64,000 bases of DNA from an uncultured Clostridium sp. Lineage in GTDB: Bacteria > Bacillota > Clostridia > Clostridiales > Clostridiaceae. The stretch is taken from the NCBI RefSeq assembly GCF_934754915.1, contig NZ_CAKVKB010000006.1, positions 1 through 64,000 of the forward strand, in the 5' to 3' direction. The notes beneath the pieces are model-generated. The model made no database searches, had not been told where the DNA came from, and was given only the letters and a program-made list of their open reading frames with translations. Shown here piece after piece: positions 1 through 9,360 of the stretch. The translations under genes and the position numbers were made by a program. The stretch's first letter is position 1, and every line of letters begins with the position of its first letter.

Positions 1-3
1 AAA

Positions 4-56
4 AAATCTTTTTGTTTTGATAAAAATCAGAACAAAAAGACTTTTAAAATATCCAA
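4..56. terminator. Hairpin terminator of an upstream gene
   Basis: A stem of about 14 bp (TCTTTTTGTTTTGA pairing with TCAGAACAAAAAGA, one G-U pair) has an A-run on its left and a T-containing tail on its right. It looks like an intrinsic terminator, possibly bidirectional. It would serve a gene lying outside the window to the left. Confidence 0.6.
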
Positions 57-373
57 TAGAATTGGATGTTTATGTTCATTTAAGAAAGGGAATAAATGAA
101 CATTGTGGGGTTTATTAAACTTTATGACAGTGTCATAAAGTGTATGGGCTAAATAACTTCATTGTATAACTTAATTATACAATAAACAAAATAAAAAACA
201 ATAATTTTTTACAATACGACAATTAAATATATATTATACCTAATAAAGAAAAGGCATAGATGAAAATATGAAAAAATTTTGTGCTTTAAAGCAAACTATT
301 ATAAAATTTAATAACTCTTTGTTTGATAATATTCATAAAGAAATATAGTGTAATTTGGGAGTGATTATATAGA
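57..373. promoter_or_regulatory. Noncoding region with three palindromes
   Basis: No convincing gene is present. Three inverted repeats stand out. TGTTCATTTA (73-82) pairs with TAAATGAACA (93-102). CTTTATGACA (120-129) and TGTCATAAAG (131-140) form a perfect 10-bp palindrome with a 1-nt centre. ATTGTATAA (161-169) and TTATACAAT (175-183) are separated by 5 nt. The second and third look like operators for dimeric repressors, but I cannot name the regulator. A 26-codon ATG ORF at 268-348 has only a weak ribosome site at poor spacing and is not called as a gene. Confidence 0.45.
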
Positions 374-568
374 ATGATAGAAATAAAGAGAGAAGAATTG
401 TTAAAAAATACAATAGACTATGAAGAATATTCAGAAAATATATGTAATCCTACTTTTGAAGAATTAAAAGAGGCAGGACTTATTCAATGCGGAAGTAATT
501 GCAGTTTGTGCAGTTGCAGAAAAAATGGAAACTGTTCTGGATGTAAAGGTAAAAAATGTAGCAGATAA
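374..568 (+). CDS. Small Cys-rich protein of unknown function
   Basis: 64 residues. The N-terminal 38 residues are charged and probably helical. The C-terminal third contains eight cysteines in a compact CGSNCSLCSCRKNGNCSGCK pattern, suggesting zinc or Fe-S binding or disulfide packing. A GGGAGTG ribosome site sits 9 nt before the ATG, which supports translation. I do not recognise the family. It stands alone, with about 90 bp to the next gene and no obvious operon partner. The coding call rests on the ribosome site and the non-random Cys clustering. Confidence 0.6.
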   Translation: MIEIKREELLKNTIDYEEYSENICNPTFEELKEAGLIQCGSNCSLCSCRKNGNCSGCKGKKCSR

Positions 569-659
569 AATTAAAAATATATAGATTTAATAATCATAAT
601 AATATATAATTAAGTTTGTTCAAAAATGAAATTATAATTTAGATGTGGAGGGGTTATCC

Positions 660-1469
660 TTGGGAAAGCCAAGTATCTTCAGCAGAGAATATGAGCGAAA
701 GATGAAAAGAAGAAAAAGAAATTTTATATTCTTTTCATTAATAATAGTCTTGCTAGCATGTGCAGCGGTGTTAAAATTTGTATATAATCCTGTTAATTTT
801 GGAAATATAAAAGCCAATATGCAAGCATGGATTGATAGTGATAATACATCAGAAGAAATTGCTTCAGAAGAAAGTACAGTAAAAGAAAATGAAGCAGAGG
901 ATATACAAAGTGAAGAAGAGGAAGTAAAAACACCTATTGAGGAGTATATAGATATACCTTTGAGTAGCGGGAAAACTGCTCAAGCCGTATATGTAGAAGA
1001 AAATGGAGAAAAAGTCTTTACATCGGTTAAAAATCTAGATGAAGGAGTTTATTTTGACATAAGCCCATTAAAAAAGCAGGTTTTGGTATGTGATGTGAAT
1101 TCAGTTATAACAGTATATAATATAGATGGAACAAGTAAAACTGTTTCAAAAGATCAGTATGTATCATCAAAGGGAACTGTATTTACAAAAGATAATACTC
1201 TTCAGACAAATCCAGGATATTTATGGAATAGCAATCCTAAATTTGTAAGTGAACAAAGCATAGTATTTGTCACAAACAGACCCTATTTTGGAAGTGCTGC
1301 TGTAAAGCAATATTTATGGATGACTGATATTCAAACTGGCGATGATAAAATTTACTGGGATCTAGCAGCTGAAAATATTACAGTAGGTGACAGAGAAGAA
1401 AAAGGATTGAAGATAACTGTTAATAATAGAGATTATTTTATAGCACAAGATGGCAATTATCTTCAATAA
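660..1469 (+). CDS. Single-pass membrane protein of unknown function
   Basis: About 269 residues. A basic N-terminus (residues 1-21, Arg/Lys-rich) precedes one transmembrane helix (about 22-41). A very acidic Glu/Ser linker (about 60-95) follows, then a predicted extracytoplasmic domain with no motif I recognise. The topology is N-in, with the bulk outside. Start choice: a GTG at 645 is in frame, but the GGAGGGG ribosome site (648-654) lies within that longer version and is correctly spaced for TTG at 660. The gene is directly upstream of tig but tig has its own promoter, so linkage is loose. Confidence 0.75.
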   Translation: MGKPSIFSREYERKMKRRKRNFIFFSLIIVLLACAAVLKFVYNPVNFGNIKANMQAWIDSDNTSEEIASEESTVKENEAEDIQSEEEEVKTPIEEYIDIPLSSGKTAQAVYVEENGEKVFTSVKNLDEGVYFDISPLKKQVLVCDVNSVITVYNIDGTSKTVSKDQYVSSKGTVFTKDNTLQTNPGYLWNSNPKFVSEQSIVFVTNRPYFGSAAVKQYLWMTDIQTGDDKIYWDLAAENITVGDREEKGLKITVNNRDYFIAQDGNYLQ

Positions 1470-1479
1470 AAATAAATAT

Positions 1480-1509
1480 TTGATATAATTTAGAGGTTTA
1501 TGGTATAAT
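1480..1509 (+). promoter_or_regulatory. Predicted sigma-A promoter for tig
   Basis: TTGATA (1480-1485) and TATAAT (1504-1509) are 18 nt apart, upstream of the trigger factor ribosome site. Read by eye only. Confidence 0.5.
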
Positions 1510-1555
1510 AACCTAGTTAAATTAGATGTACACTATTTTAGGAGGAAAGAATAAA

Positions 1556-2839
1556 ATGAAAGCTAAAGTGGAAAAAATAGAAACAAATGTTGTTAAATTA
1601 GAAATAAGGGTTGAAGCAGATAAATTTGATGCTGCACTTGCTAAGGCATATAACAAAAATAAAAACAGATATAATATACCAGGATTCAGAAAAGGTAAAG
1701 TTCCAATGAATATGGTTAAGAAGTTCTATGGAGTAGAAGTATTCTATGATGATGCTGTTAATTTTGCAATAGACGCATCATATGGTGAAGCATTAACAGA
1801 AGAAAATATTAGACCAGTTGATTACCCACAAATTGATATTGTTGAAATAGGAGAAGGAAAAGACTTAGTTTATACTGCAACTGTTACAACATATCCAGAA
1901 GTTGAATTAGGAGAATATAAAGGTTTAGACATAAAGAAACCTTCATATGAAGTTGATGAAGCTGAAGTAGAAAAACAAATAAAAGATATGCAAGAAAAAA
2001 ATGCAAGAATGGAAGTTAAAACTGAAGGAACAGTAGAAAAAGGAAATATTGCTGTTATAGATTTTAAAGGATACATAGATGGAACTGCTTTTGAAGGTGG
2101 AGAAGGTCATGATTATCCATTAGAAATTGGTTCAGGTACTTTTATAGATAATTTTGAAGATCAATTAGTAGGATTAGCAGTTGGGGATAAGAAAGATGTT
2201 AATGTAACATTCCCAGAATCTTATGGTAAAGAAGAATTAAATGGTAAAGCTGCTAAATTTGAAGTAGAAGTAAAAGAAATAAAAGTTAAAGAATTACCAG
2301 AATTAGATGATGAATTTGCTAAAGAAGTAGCAGCAGTTGATTCATTTGCTGAATTAAAAGAAAACTTAAAGAAGACTTTAGAAAAGAACAATGATGAAAA
2401 AGCTGAAAGAGAATTTGAAGAAGCTGTAATAACTGCTGTAATTGAAAATGCAAAGATGGATGTTCCGGAAGTTATGATTGATAAAGAAATCGATGCTATG
2501 ATGAAAGATCTTGAAGGAAGATTAAAATATCAAGGATTAAGCTTAGATCAATATATGCAGTTTACTGGTAACACAACTGAAAAAATGAGAGAATTCATGA
2601 AAGAAAATGCTGAAAGAAAAGTTAAAGCTGATTTAGTTCTTGAAGCAGTAGCTAAAGCTGAAGATATCAAAGCTTCTGATGAAGAAATAAATGCAAGAGC
2701 TTTAGAATTAGGTAAGATTTATGGACCAAAAGATCCAGAAAAGATGGCTAAAATCTTAGCTAAAACTCAAAAAGTTATGATAGAAAAAGATATCGTAATT
2801 GAAAATACTCTTAAATTCATAAAAGAAAATTGCAAATAA
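1556..2839 (+). CDS. tig: Trigger factor, ribosome-associated chaperone and PPIase
   Basis: 427 residues, the usual length. Trigger factor docks at the ribosome exit tunnel, shields nascent chains and has peptidyl-prolyl isomerase activity. The ribosome-docking signature GFRKGKVP is at residues 43-50. An FKBP-type PPIase domain (about 160-245) and the helical C-terminal arms follow. A longer frame begins at 1526, but AGGAGG at 1540-1545 places the start at ATG 1556. It heads the clustered protein quality control genes tig-clpP-clpX-lonB-lonA, an order common in clostridia. A terminator-like hairpin separates it from clpP. Confidence 0.97.
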   Translation: MKAKVEKIETNVVKLEIRVEADKFDAALAKAYNKNKNRYNIPGFRKGKVPMNMVKKFYGVEVFYDDAVNFAIDASYGEALTEENIRPVDYPQIDIVEIGEGKDLVYTATVTTYPEVELGEYKGLDIKKPSYEVDEAEVEKQIKDMQEKNARMEVKTEGTVEKGNIAVIDFKGYIDGTAFEGGEGHDYPLEIGSGTFIDNFEDQLVGLAVGDKKDVNVTFPESYGKEELNGKAAKFEVEVKEIKVKELPELDDEFAKEVAAVDSFAELKENLKKTLEKNNDEKAEREFEEAVITAVIENAKMDVPEVMIDKEIDAMMKDLEGRLKYQGLSLDQYMQFTGNTTEKMREFMKENAERKVKADLVLEAVAKAEDIKASDEEINARALELGKIYGPKDPEKMAKILAKTQKVMIEKDIVIENTLKFIKENCK

Positions 2840-2882
2840 TTTTATTTGAGTTATAATATAAAATAAGTTATTGAATAGTAAA

Positions 2883-2917
2883 TTGCCAGAAAAATAATTT
2901 TTTCTGGCAATTATTTC
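2883..2917 (+). terminator. Intrinsic terminator after tig
   Basis: TTGCCAGAAAA (2883-2893) pairs with TTTTCTGGCAA (2900-2910) and is followed by a T-rich tail, between tig and clpP. Confidence 0.75.
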
Positions 2918-3003
2918 AAATAATAATTAACAAAAGTACAAAAAAAATATATAATATATAAATAGACTTATATTTTTTATAACGGTGAAAAGGGAGGATT
3001 CAG

Positions 3004-3606
3004 ATGAGTTTAGTACCAATGGTCGTTGAACAAACAAGTAGAGGAGAACGTTCTTACGACATATTTTCAAGATTATTAAAAGAAAGAATAGTTATGCTAA
3101 GTGGAGAAGTTACTGATGAAAGTGCTCAATTAATAGTTGCTCAGCTGTTATTCTTAGACAGTGAAGATCCTGATAAAGATATTTCATTATATATAAATAG
3201 TCCAGGAGGTTCTGTTACTGCAGGTATGGCAATATATGATACAATGCAGTTAATAAATGCAGATGTATCAACAATATGTGTTGGAATGGCTGCTTCAATG
3301 GGAGCATTTTTACTTTCTTGTGGAGCAAAAGGAAAGAGATATGCACTTCCACATTCTGAAATTATGATACATCAGCCATTAGGTGGATTTAAAGGTCAGG
3401 TAACTGATATTGAAATACATGCTAACAGAATGTCTAAGATTAAAGAAATACTTAACAAGACTTTAAGCATGAATACAGGAAAACCTTTAGAAGTTATTCA
3501 AAGAGATACTGAAAGAGATAATTTCTTAGATGCTGAAGAAGCTAAAGCATATGGTTTGGTTGATGATGTAATAGTAAAAAAACCAAATAAAGAAAAATCT
3601 GAATAG
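3004..3606 (+). CDS. clpP: ATP-dependent Clp protease proteolytic subunit
   Basis: 200 residues, typical of ClpP. It forms the tetradecameric serine protease barrel that degrades substrates delivered by ClpX or other Clp ATPases. The catalytic triad is intact: Ser98 in GMAASMGAF, His123 in MIHQPLGG and Asp172 in TERDNF. GGGAGG lies 7 nt before the ATG. clpX follows after 41 nt without a terminator, so the two are probably co-transcribed. I see no CtsR operator in the upstream region. Confidence 0.98.
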   Translation: MSLVPMVVEQTSRGERSYDIFSRLLKERIVMLSGEVTDESAQLIVAQLLFLDSEDPDKDISLYINSPGGSVTAGMAIYDTMQLINADVSTICVGMAASMGAFLLSCGAKGKRYALPHSEIMIHQPLGGFKGQVTDIEIHANRMSKIKEILNKTLSMNTGKPLEVIQRDTERDNFLDAEEAKAYGLVDDVIVKKPNKEKSE

Positions 3607-3647
3607 AAAATAAAAAGTATTTAAAAACTTTTTAGCGAGGTGAATGT

Positions 3648-4937
3648 ATGGCTAAATATGATGATAAGAAGCAGTTAAAGTGTTCATTTTGTGGAAAGAC
3701 TCAGGAACAAGTTAAGAGACTTATTGCTGGACCAGGAGTATATATATGCGATGAGTGTATAGATTTATGCTCTGAAATAATAGCTGATGAATTTCAAGAA
3801 ACTGTAGATTTTGATACAAAGAGTGTTCCAAAGCCAAATGAAATAAAAGAATATTTAGATTCTTATGTAGTAGGTCAGGAAAGAGCTAAAAAATCTTTAG
3901 CTGTTGCAGTGTATAATCACTACAAGAGAATAAATACTAATAAAGAAGATATTGATGTTGAATTAACTAAGAGTAATATATTATTGCTTGGACCAACAGG
4001 TTCTGGTAAAACATTATTAGCTCAAACATTAGCTAGATTCTTAAATGTACCATTTGCTATTGCTGATGCTACAACATTAACAGAAGCTGGTTATGTTGGT
4101 GAAGATGTTGAAAATATTTTATTAAAATTAATTCAAAACGCAGATTATGATGTTGAAAAAGCTGAAAGAGGTATAATTTATATTGATGAGATTGATAAGA
4201 TTGCAAGAAAATCAGAAAATCCATCAATTACAAGAGATGTATCTGGAGAAGGTGTTCAACAGGCATTATTAAAAATATTAGAAGGTACTGTAGCATCTGT
4301 ACCTCCTCAAGGTGGAAGAAAACATCCACATCAAGAATTTATTCAAATTAATACTTCAAACATATTATTTATCTGTGGTGGAGCATTTGATGGTGTAGAT
4401 AAGATAATAGAAGGAAGAACAAGAAAGAGTTCTATGGGATTTGGTGCAGACATTCAATCCAAACAAGAAAAAGACGTTGGACAGCTATTAAAGGAAATCA
4501 TGCCAGCAGATCTATTGAAGTTTGGATTAATTCCTGAATTTGTAGGAAGACTTCCAATACTTGTAACATTAGAATCTTTAAATAAGGAAGCTTTAATAGA
4601 AATATTAACAAAACCTAAAAATGCTCTTGTAAAACAATACAAGAAGTTGTTTGAATTAGATGATGTTAAACTAGAGTTTGAAGAAAGTGCATTAAATGCA
4701 ATTGCTCAGGAAGCTATAAGCAGACAGACTGGAGCAAGAGGACTTAGAGCTATCATAGAAGATATAATGAATGAAGTAATGTATGAAATTCCTTCAGATG
4801 ACAGAATAACTAAGGTTACAATTACTGAAAATACAATAAAAAATAAGGAATATCCTATAGTTGAACGTGTTGAAGAAGGTAAAAGCAGACCAGCTTTAAT
4901 AAAAGGAAAAGTAAAAAAAGATATAGAATCAGCTTAG
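3648..4937 (+). CDS. clpX: Clp protease ATP-binding subunit ClpX
   Basis: 429 residues, normal length. This AAA+ unfoldase feeds substrates into ClpP. The N-terminal zinc-binding domain has Cys12, Cys15, Cys34 and Cys37. Walker A is GPTGSGKT (115-122) and Walker B is IIYIDEIDK. The C-terminal small domain contains the sensor-2 motif in TGARGLRAI. The GCGAGGTG ribosome site precedes the ATG. It closes the clpP-clpX unit and is followed by a strong hairpin terminator. Confidence 0.98.
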   Translation: MAKYDDKKQLKCSFCGKTQEQVKRLIAGPGVYICDECIDLCSEIIADEFQETVDFDTKSVPKPNEIKEYLDSYVVGQERAKKSLAVAVYNHYKRINTNKEDIDVELTKSNILLLGPTGSGKTLLAQTLARFLNVPFAIADATTLTEAGYVGEDVENILLKLIQNADYDVEKAERGIIYIDEIDKIARKSENPSITRDVSGEGVQQALLKILEGTVASVPPQGGRKHPHQEFIQINTSNILFICGGAFDGVDKIIEGRTRKSSMGFGADIQSKQEKDVGQLLKEIMPADLLKFGLIPEFVGRLPILVTLESLNKEALIEILTKPKNALVKQYKKLFELDDVKLEFEESALNAIAQEAISRQTGARGLRAIIEDIMNEVMYEIPSDDRITKVTITENTIKNKEYPIVERVEEGKSRPALIKGKVKKDIESA

Positions 4938-4950
4938 TCTTGAGTTTACT

Positions 4951-4990
4951 CCCTGTTTTGATAGAAATATCAGAACAGGGATTTTATTTT
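4951..4990 (+). terminator. Intrinsic terminator after clpX
   Basis: CCCTGTTTTGAT (4951-4962) pairs with ATCAGAACAGGG (4969-4980) around a short loop, and is followed by ATTTTATTTT. Confidence 0.85.
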
Positions 4991-5135
4991 GCTTTTTTTG
5001 TAAAAAGTCTAATTTTATATGAAATCTAGGAATATATTTGTAAAGAGGAGTAAATAATAGTAATAGTATTTATGGAAGGAGGAAATATATTTTACTAGTG
5101 AATGAAAAATTTATTGGTAGAGTATATTTATTAAT

Positions 5136-6797
5136 ATGAATAGTATATTAATGATTTTACAAATAATTGTCTTAGTTATGATCGTTTATTTATTGTCAAC
5201 CTCAGGAAATAAAAACCAGAAAAATAGAAATATAGTTATTGATAGAGAAAACACTAAAGAAATGATGAATTTAAAAAAGCTGAGAGAAATTTCATTGGCA
5301 GTCCCATTGACAGAAAAGAGCCGACCATCAACATTTGAAGAAGTTATAGGTCAAGAAAAGGGAATAAAAGCACTAAAAGCAGCTTTATGCGGTTCGAATC
5401 CACAGCATGTAATTATATATGGACCTCCAGGAGTGGGAAAAACTGCAGCAGCAAGACTTGTTTTGGAAGAAGCAAAGAAGGCAGCAGTTTCTCCATTTAA
5501 AGATAATGCTAAATTTGTAGAACTAGATGCAACAACTTTAAGATTTGATGAGAGAGGAATAGCAGATCCACTAATTGGATCAGTGCACGATCCAATTTAT
5601 CAGGGTGCAGGAAATTTTGGGGTGGCAGGAATACCACAGCCGAAACCAGGAGCTGTGACTAAAGCTCATGGAGGAATATTATTTTTAGATGAAATTGGTG
5701 AACTGCATCCAATAGAGTTGAATAAACTTCTTAAAGTACTTGAAGATAGAAAAGTATTTTTTGATAGTTCCTATTATAATTCAGAAGATCCTAATATGCC
5801 TAAATATATTAAGGAGGTCTTTGATAATGGACTTCCAGCCGATTTTAGATTGATAGGAGCGACAACACGTTCACCAAGTGAGATAATTCCAGCAATAAGA
5901 TCAAGATGTGTTGAGATATTTTTCAGAGCATTGTTACCTGAAGAAATAAAGATGATAGCAAAAAATTCTTCACAAAAAGTAGGATTGAAAATAGAGGAAA
6001 ATGCAGTAGATGAAGTTAGTAAATATTGTACAAATGGAAGAGAAGTAATAAATCTTATACAACTTGCGTCTGGAATTGTAATAAATGAAGAAAGAAAAAA
6101 TATAACTATTGATGATATAAAATGGGTATTGGAAAATGGGCAGTACACAAAAATAATAAGTAATACAATTCCTCATGAATCAAGAGTGGGTGTTGTTAAT
6201 GGTTTGGCGGTTTATGGCGCGAATATAGGTATGCTTATGCCTCTTGAAGTAAGTTGTAAAAAAATATATGATAGGCGGGGAGAAATAAAAGTAACTGGAA
6301 TTGTAGAAGAAGAAGAAATTACTAACAATAATAAAAAGATGAAGATGAAAAGTACTGCATATTCTTCTGTTCAAAATGTAATGACAGTTCTTGATAATCT
6401 ATTTAACTTAAATACAGAAAAATATGATATTCATATCAATATACCAGGGGGGATGCCTGTAGATGGTCCGTCTGCAGGTATAACAATAGCTACTGCAATA
6501 TATAGTGCAATAACAGAAAGAAAGGTCAATAGATTCGTTGCAATGACTGGAGAAATAAGCATACTTGGAATGGTTAAACCTATAGGAGGAGTAAGAGCTA
6601 AGATATCAGCAGCTGTTAAGGGGGGAGCGCAAAAAGTTATAATTCCAAAAGATAATTATGATAAATCTTTAGAGGACATTGAAGGAGTTGAAATTTTTCC
6701 GGTGTATAGTTTTAAAGAAGTGATAAAAATTGCATTGGAGGAATCTGTTGATGTATCTATAAATAGTACAGAGATATTATCTGCAAAGGGAAAATAA
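5136..6797 (+). CDS. lonB: Membrane-anchored Lon-type protease LonB
   Basis: 553 residues, the size of the Bacillus LonB class, which lacks the large N-terminal Lon substrate domain. An N-terminal transmembrane helix (about 5-22) anchors it. Walker A is GPPGVGKT (96-103) and Walker B is in ILFLDEIGEL. The Lon protease domain carries the Ser446/Lys489 dyad (DGPSAG and GGVRAK), spaced 43 residues apart as in classical Lon. In B. subtilis LonB is a forespore protein; the same role here is inference. The ATG has no good ribosome site, and a GGAGG at about 5078 is too distant. A 13-codon GTG ORF (5098-5139) ends overlapping the start in ATGA, so translational coupling is possible. Confidence 0.93.
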   Translation: MNSILMILQIIVLVMIVYLLSTSGNKNQKNRNIVIDRENTKEMMNLKKLREISLAVPLTEKSRPSTFEEVIGQEKGIKALKAALCGSNPQHVIIYGPPGVGKTAAARLVLEEAKKAAVSPFKDNAKFVELDATTLRFDERGIADPLIGSVHDPIYQGAGNFGVAGIPQPKPGAVTKAHGGILFLDEIGELHPIELNKLLKVLEDRKVFFDSSYYNSEDPNMPKYIKEVFDNGLPADFRLIGATTRSPSEIIPAIRSRCVEIFFRALLPEEIKMIAKNSSQKVGLKIEENAVDEVSKYCTNGREVINLIQLASGIVINEERKNITIDDIKWVLENGQYTKIISNTIPHESRVGVVNGLAVYGANIGMLMPLEVSCKKIYDRRGEIKVTGIVEEEEITNNNKKMKMKSTAYSSVQNVMTVLDNLFNLNTEKYDIHINIPGGMPVDGPSAGITIATAIYSAITERKVNRFVAMTGEISILGMVKPIGGVRAKISAAVKGGAQKVIIPKDNYDKSLEDIEGVEIFPVYSFKEVIKIALEESVDVSINSTEILSAKGK

Positions 6798-6882
6798 TAC
6801 AAACAAAACATAGAATAAACTTTAATTACAAAAAAATTAGTTTGTAAAAATGTAATAATTAGTTTAATATAATGTAAAGGTC

Positions 6883-6930
6883 GTGAATATTTAAGAAAAT
6901 AGTTCTTAAAATTCACACCTTTTCTATTTA
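6883..6930 (+). terminator. Intrinsic terminator after lonB
   Basis: An imperfect stem (6883-6897 with 6903-6916, one bulge) with AT-rich pairing is followed by CCTTTTCTATTT. It separates lonB from the lonA promoter. Confidence 0.55.
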
Positions 6931-6949
6931 AGAGTTTTTATTAGAGTAA

Positions 6950-6978
6950 TTGAAAAAATGTTGGATTATGTGTATACT
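6950..6978 (+). promoter_or_regulatory. Predicted sigma-A promoter for lonA
   Basis: TTGAAA (6950-6955) and TATACT (6973-6978) have a 17-nt spacer. No CIRCE or CtsR-type operator is visible nearby. Confidence 0.6.
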
Positions 6979-7032
6979 AGATAGGTCATAATAAATAATA
7001 TAATGTGATTGATGTGGGGGGGAAATAGTATC

Positions 7033-9360
7033 ATGAAAAAGTTATATACAATTCCGCTAATTCCATTGAGAGGATTGACTGTTTTTCCTAAAGTGGTAGT
7101 ACATTTTGATGTAGGCAGAAAGAAGTCTACTGCAGCTATTGAACAAGCTATGTTAGATAATCAAGAAATTTTTCTTGTTGGACAGAAGGATTTATTAATT
7201 GAAGAGCCAACCAGGGATGAAATATATTCTGTTGGTGTAATATGTAAAATAAAGCAAATTCTTAAAATGTCTGAAAATACTATAAGAGTTCTTGTTGAAG
7301 GTATAGAGAGAGCAAAGATAGTTGAATATATAGAAGATGATGAATATATAAAAGCTTCAGTTGAAAAAATTCGTTCAAAAAAGACAAAAAATGCTGAACT
7401 AGAAGCATATATCAAAATTATAGACAAAGAATTTATGAAACTTTTAAAATTTACTGATGATGGATATAGTGAAGTAGCAAAATCTATAGAACCATTAGAA
7501 AATCCTGTTGAATATCTAGATATGGTTGCTTCTTATGCAATTACAGAAGAATCTATAAAGCAAGAAGTTCTAGAATGTCTTGATATTGTTGGAAGAGCCG
7601 AAATAATTCTAGGAAGACTAAAAAGAGAAATTTCTATAGCTAAAATACAAAAGGATATTTCTGAAAAAGTTAAAGATAAGGTATCAAAAGAGCAAAAAGA
7701 ATATTATTTAAGAGAGCAGCTTAAAGTAATTCAAGAAGAATTAGGAGAAGATGATGCTGAAAAGAATGAGATATCTAAATATGAAGAAAAAATTGAAAAA
7801 ACAAAACTTTCAAAAGAAGTTAAAGAAAAGCTTTCTTATGAACTTGGTAGATTAAAAAACATGAGTTCAGCATCGGCAGAAGCTAATGTTATAAAAACAT
7901 ACTTAGACTGGGCATTAGATATTCCTTGGGGAAAATATTCCAAGGAAAGTATAGATATAATAAAAGCAAGAGAAATATTAAATAGGGAACATTATGGACT
8001 TGATGATGTTAAAGATAGAATAATTGAATATTTAGCTGTAAAACAATTAAGCAAATCTCAAAAAGGACCAATATTATGTTTAGTAGGGCCTCCAGGAGTA
8101 GGAAAAACATCTATAGCTAGATCTATTGCTCATGCTATGAATAGAAAATATTCAAGGATTTCATTAGGCGGAATGAAAGATGAATCTGAAATAAGAGGTC
8201 ATAGAAGGACTTATGTAGGAGCAATTCCAGGAAGGATAACTTATGCATTGAAAGATGCAAAAACAATGAATCCTCTTATACTATTTGACGAAATAGATAA
8301 AATAAGTTCAAGTTATAAAGGTGATCCATCAGATGCTTTATTAGAAATATTAGATAGTGAACAGAACAAAGACTTTAGAGACAGTTATTTGGAATTACCA
8401 TTAAATTTATCAAAAGTTATGTTTATTGCAACTGCTAATACTTTAGAAACTATTCCAAGACCATTACTTGACAGAATGGAAGTTATAGAAGTCTCAGGTT
8501 ATACTTATGAAGAAAAATTTAATATTGCAAAAGAACATTTAATTCCAAAGATATTTAAAAATTTGGATATTCCTATGGATAACATAACTATAGAAGATGA
8601 TTCAATAAGAAATGTTATTGAAGGTTATACCAGAGAATCAGGTGTGCGTGGACTTGAGAGAAAGCTTATGTCTCTTGTGAGAAAAGTATTGGCAGATATG
8701 ATTAAAGAAAAGAAAAAGGAATATGTTGTTGATACAGATTCTGTTGAAAAACTTCTTGGAAAGAAAATATTCAGTATAGATGAGATTGATAAATTAGATA
8801 AAGTTGGAGTTGTTAATGGAATGGCATGGACTGCATATGGAGGAGACACACTTCCAATAGAAGCAACTGCAATGAGTGGAAGTGGAAAACTTCAATTGAC
8901 AGGAAAGCTTGGAGAAGTTATGCAGGAATCTGCAAAGACTGCATATAGTTATGTAAGAGCTAATGCAAGCAAATTTGGAATTGATGAATCATTTTATAAA
9001 GAAAAAGATATTCATATACATGCTCCAGAAGGAGCTGTGCCTAAAGATGGACCTTCTGCCGGAGTAACAATGGTAACAGCACTTGTTTCAGCCTTATCAG
9101 GCAAAAAAGTAAGACACAATGTTGCTATGACTGGAGAAGTAACATTGACAGGAAGAGTGCTTCCAATAGGAGGATTGAAAGAAAAATCATTAGCAGCATT
9201 CAGAGCAGGGGTAGATACTATAATAATTCCAAAAGAAAATGAGAAAGATATAGATAAGATACCAGACTCAATAAGAAGCAGTCTGAACATTATTTCTGCA
9301 AAAGAAGTAAATGAAGTATTAAAGAATGCATTAATTGGAGAGGATACTAATGAGAATTAA
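7033..9360 (+). CDS. lon: ATP-dependent protease La (LonA)
   Basis: 775 residues, the standard LonA length. This is a cytosolic hexameric protease for damaged and regulatory proteins. The N-terminal LON substrate-recognition domain starts at IPLIPLRG. A coiled-coil region follows, then AAA+ with Walker A GPPGVGKTS (from residue 352), and the protease domain with Ser675 (DGPSAG) and Lys718 (GGLKEK). The frame can be extended to TTG 7009, but the G-rich ribosome site at 7016-7022 lies within that extension, so ATG 7033 is chosen. ysxC overlaps its end, as in Bacillus lonA-ysxC, so the two form one operon. Confidence 0.97.
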   Translation: MKKLYTIPLIPLRGLTVFPKVVVHFDVGRKKSTAAIEQAMLDNQEIFLVGQKDLLIEEPTRDEIYSVGVICKIKQILKMSENTIRVLVEGIERAKIVEYIEDDEYIKASVEKIRSKKTKNAELEAYIKIIDKEFMKLLKFTDDGYSEVAKSIEPLENPVEYLDMVASYAITEESIKQEVLECLDIVGRAEIILGRLKREISIAKIQKDISEKVKDKVSKEQKEYYLREQLKVIQEELGEDDAEKNEISKYEEKIEKTKLSKEVKEKLSYELGRLKNMSSASAEANVIKTYLDWALDIPWGKYSKESIDIIKAREILNREHYGLDDVKDRIIEYLAVKQLSKSQKGPILCLVGPPGVGKTSIARSIAHAMNRKYSRISLGGMKDESEIRGHRRTYVGAIPGRITYALKDAKTMNPLILFDEIDKISSSYKGDPSDALLEILDSEQNKDFRDSYLELPLNLSKVMFIATANTLETIPRPLLDRMEVIEVSGYTYEEKFNIAKEHLIPKIFKNLDIPMDNITIEDDSIRNVIEGYTRESGVRGLERKLMSLVRKVLADMIKEKKKEYVVDTDSVEKLLGKKIFSIDEIDKLDKVGVVNGMAWTAYGGDTLPIEATAMSGSGKLQLTGKLGEVMQESAKTAYSYVRANASKFGIDESFYKEKDIHIHAPEGAVPKDGPSAGVTMVTALVSALSGKKVRHNVAMTGEVTLTGRVLPIGGLKEKSLAAFRAGVDTIIIPKENEKDIDKIPDSIRSSLNIISAKEVNEVLKNALIGEDTNEN

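Noticed and set aside
268..348. 26-codon ORF upstream of the Cys-rich gene
   Set aside because: Ribosome site is weak and badly spaced, composition uninformative.
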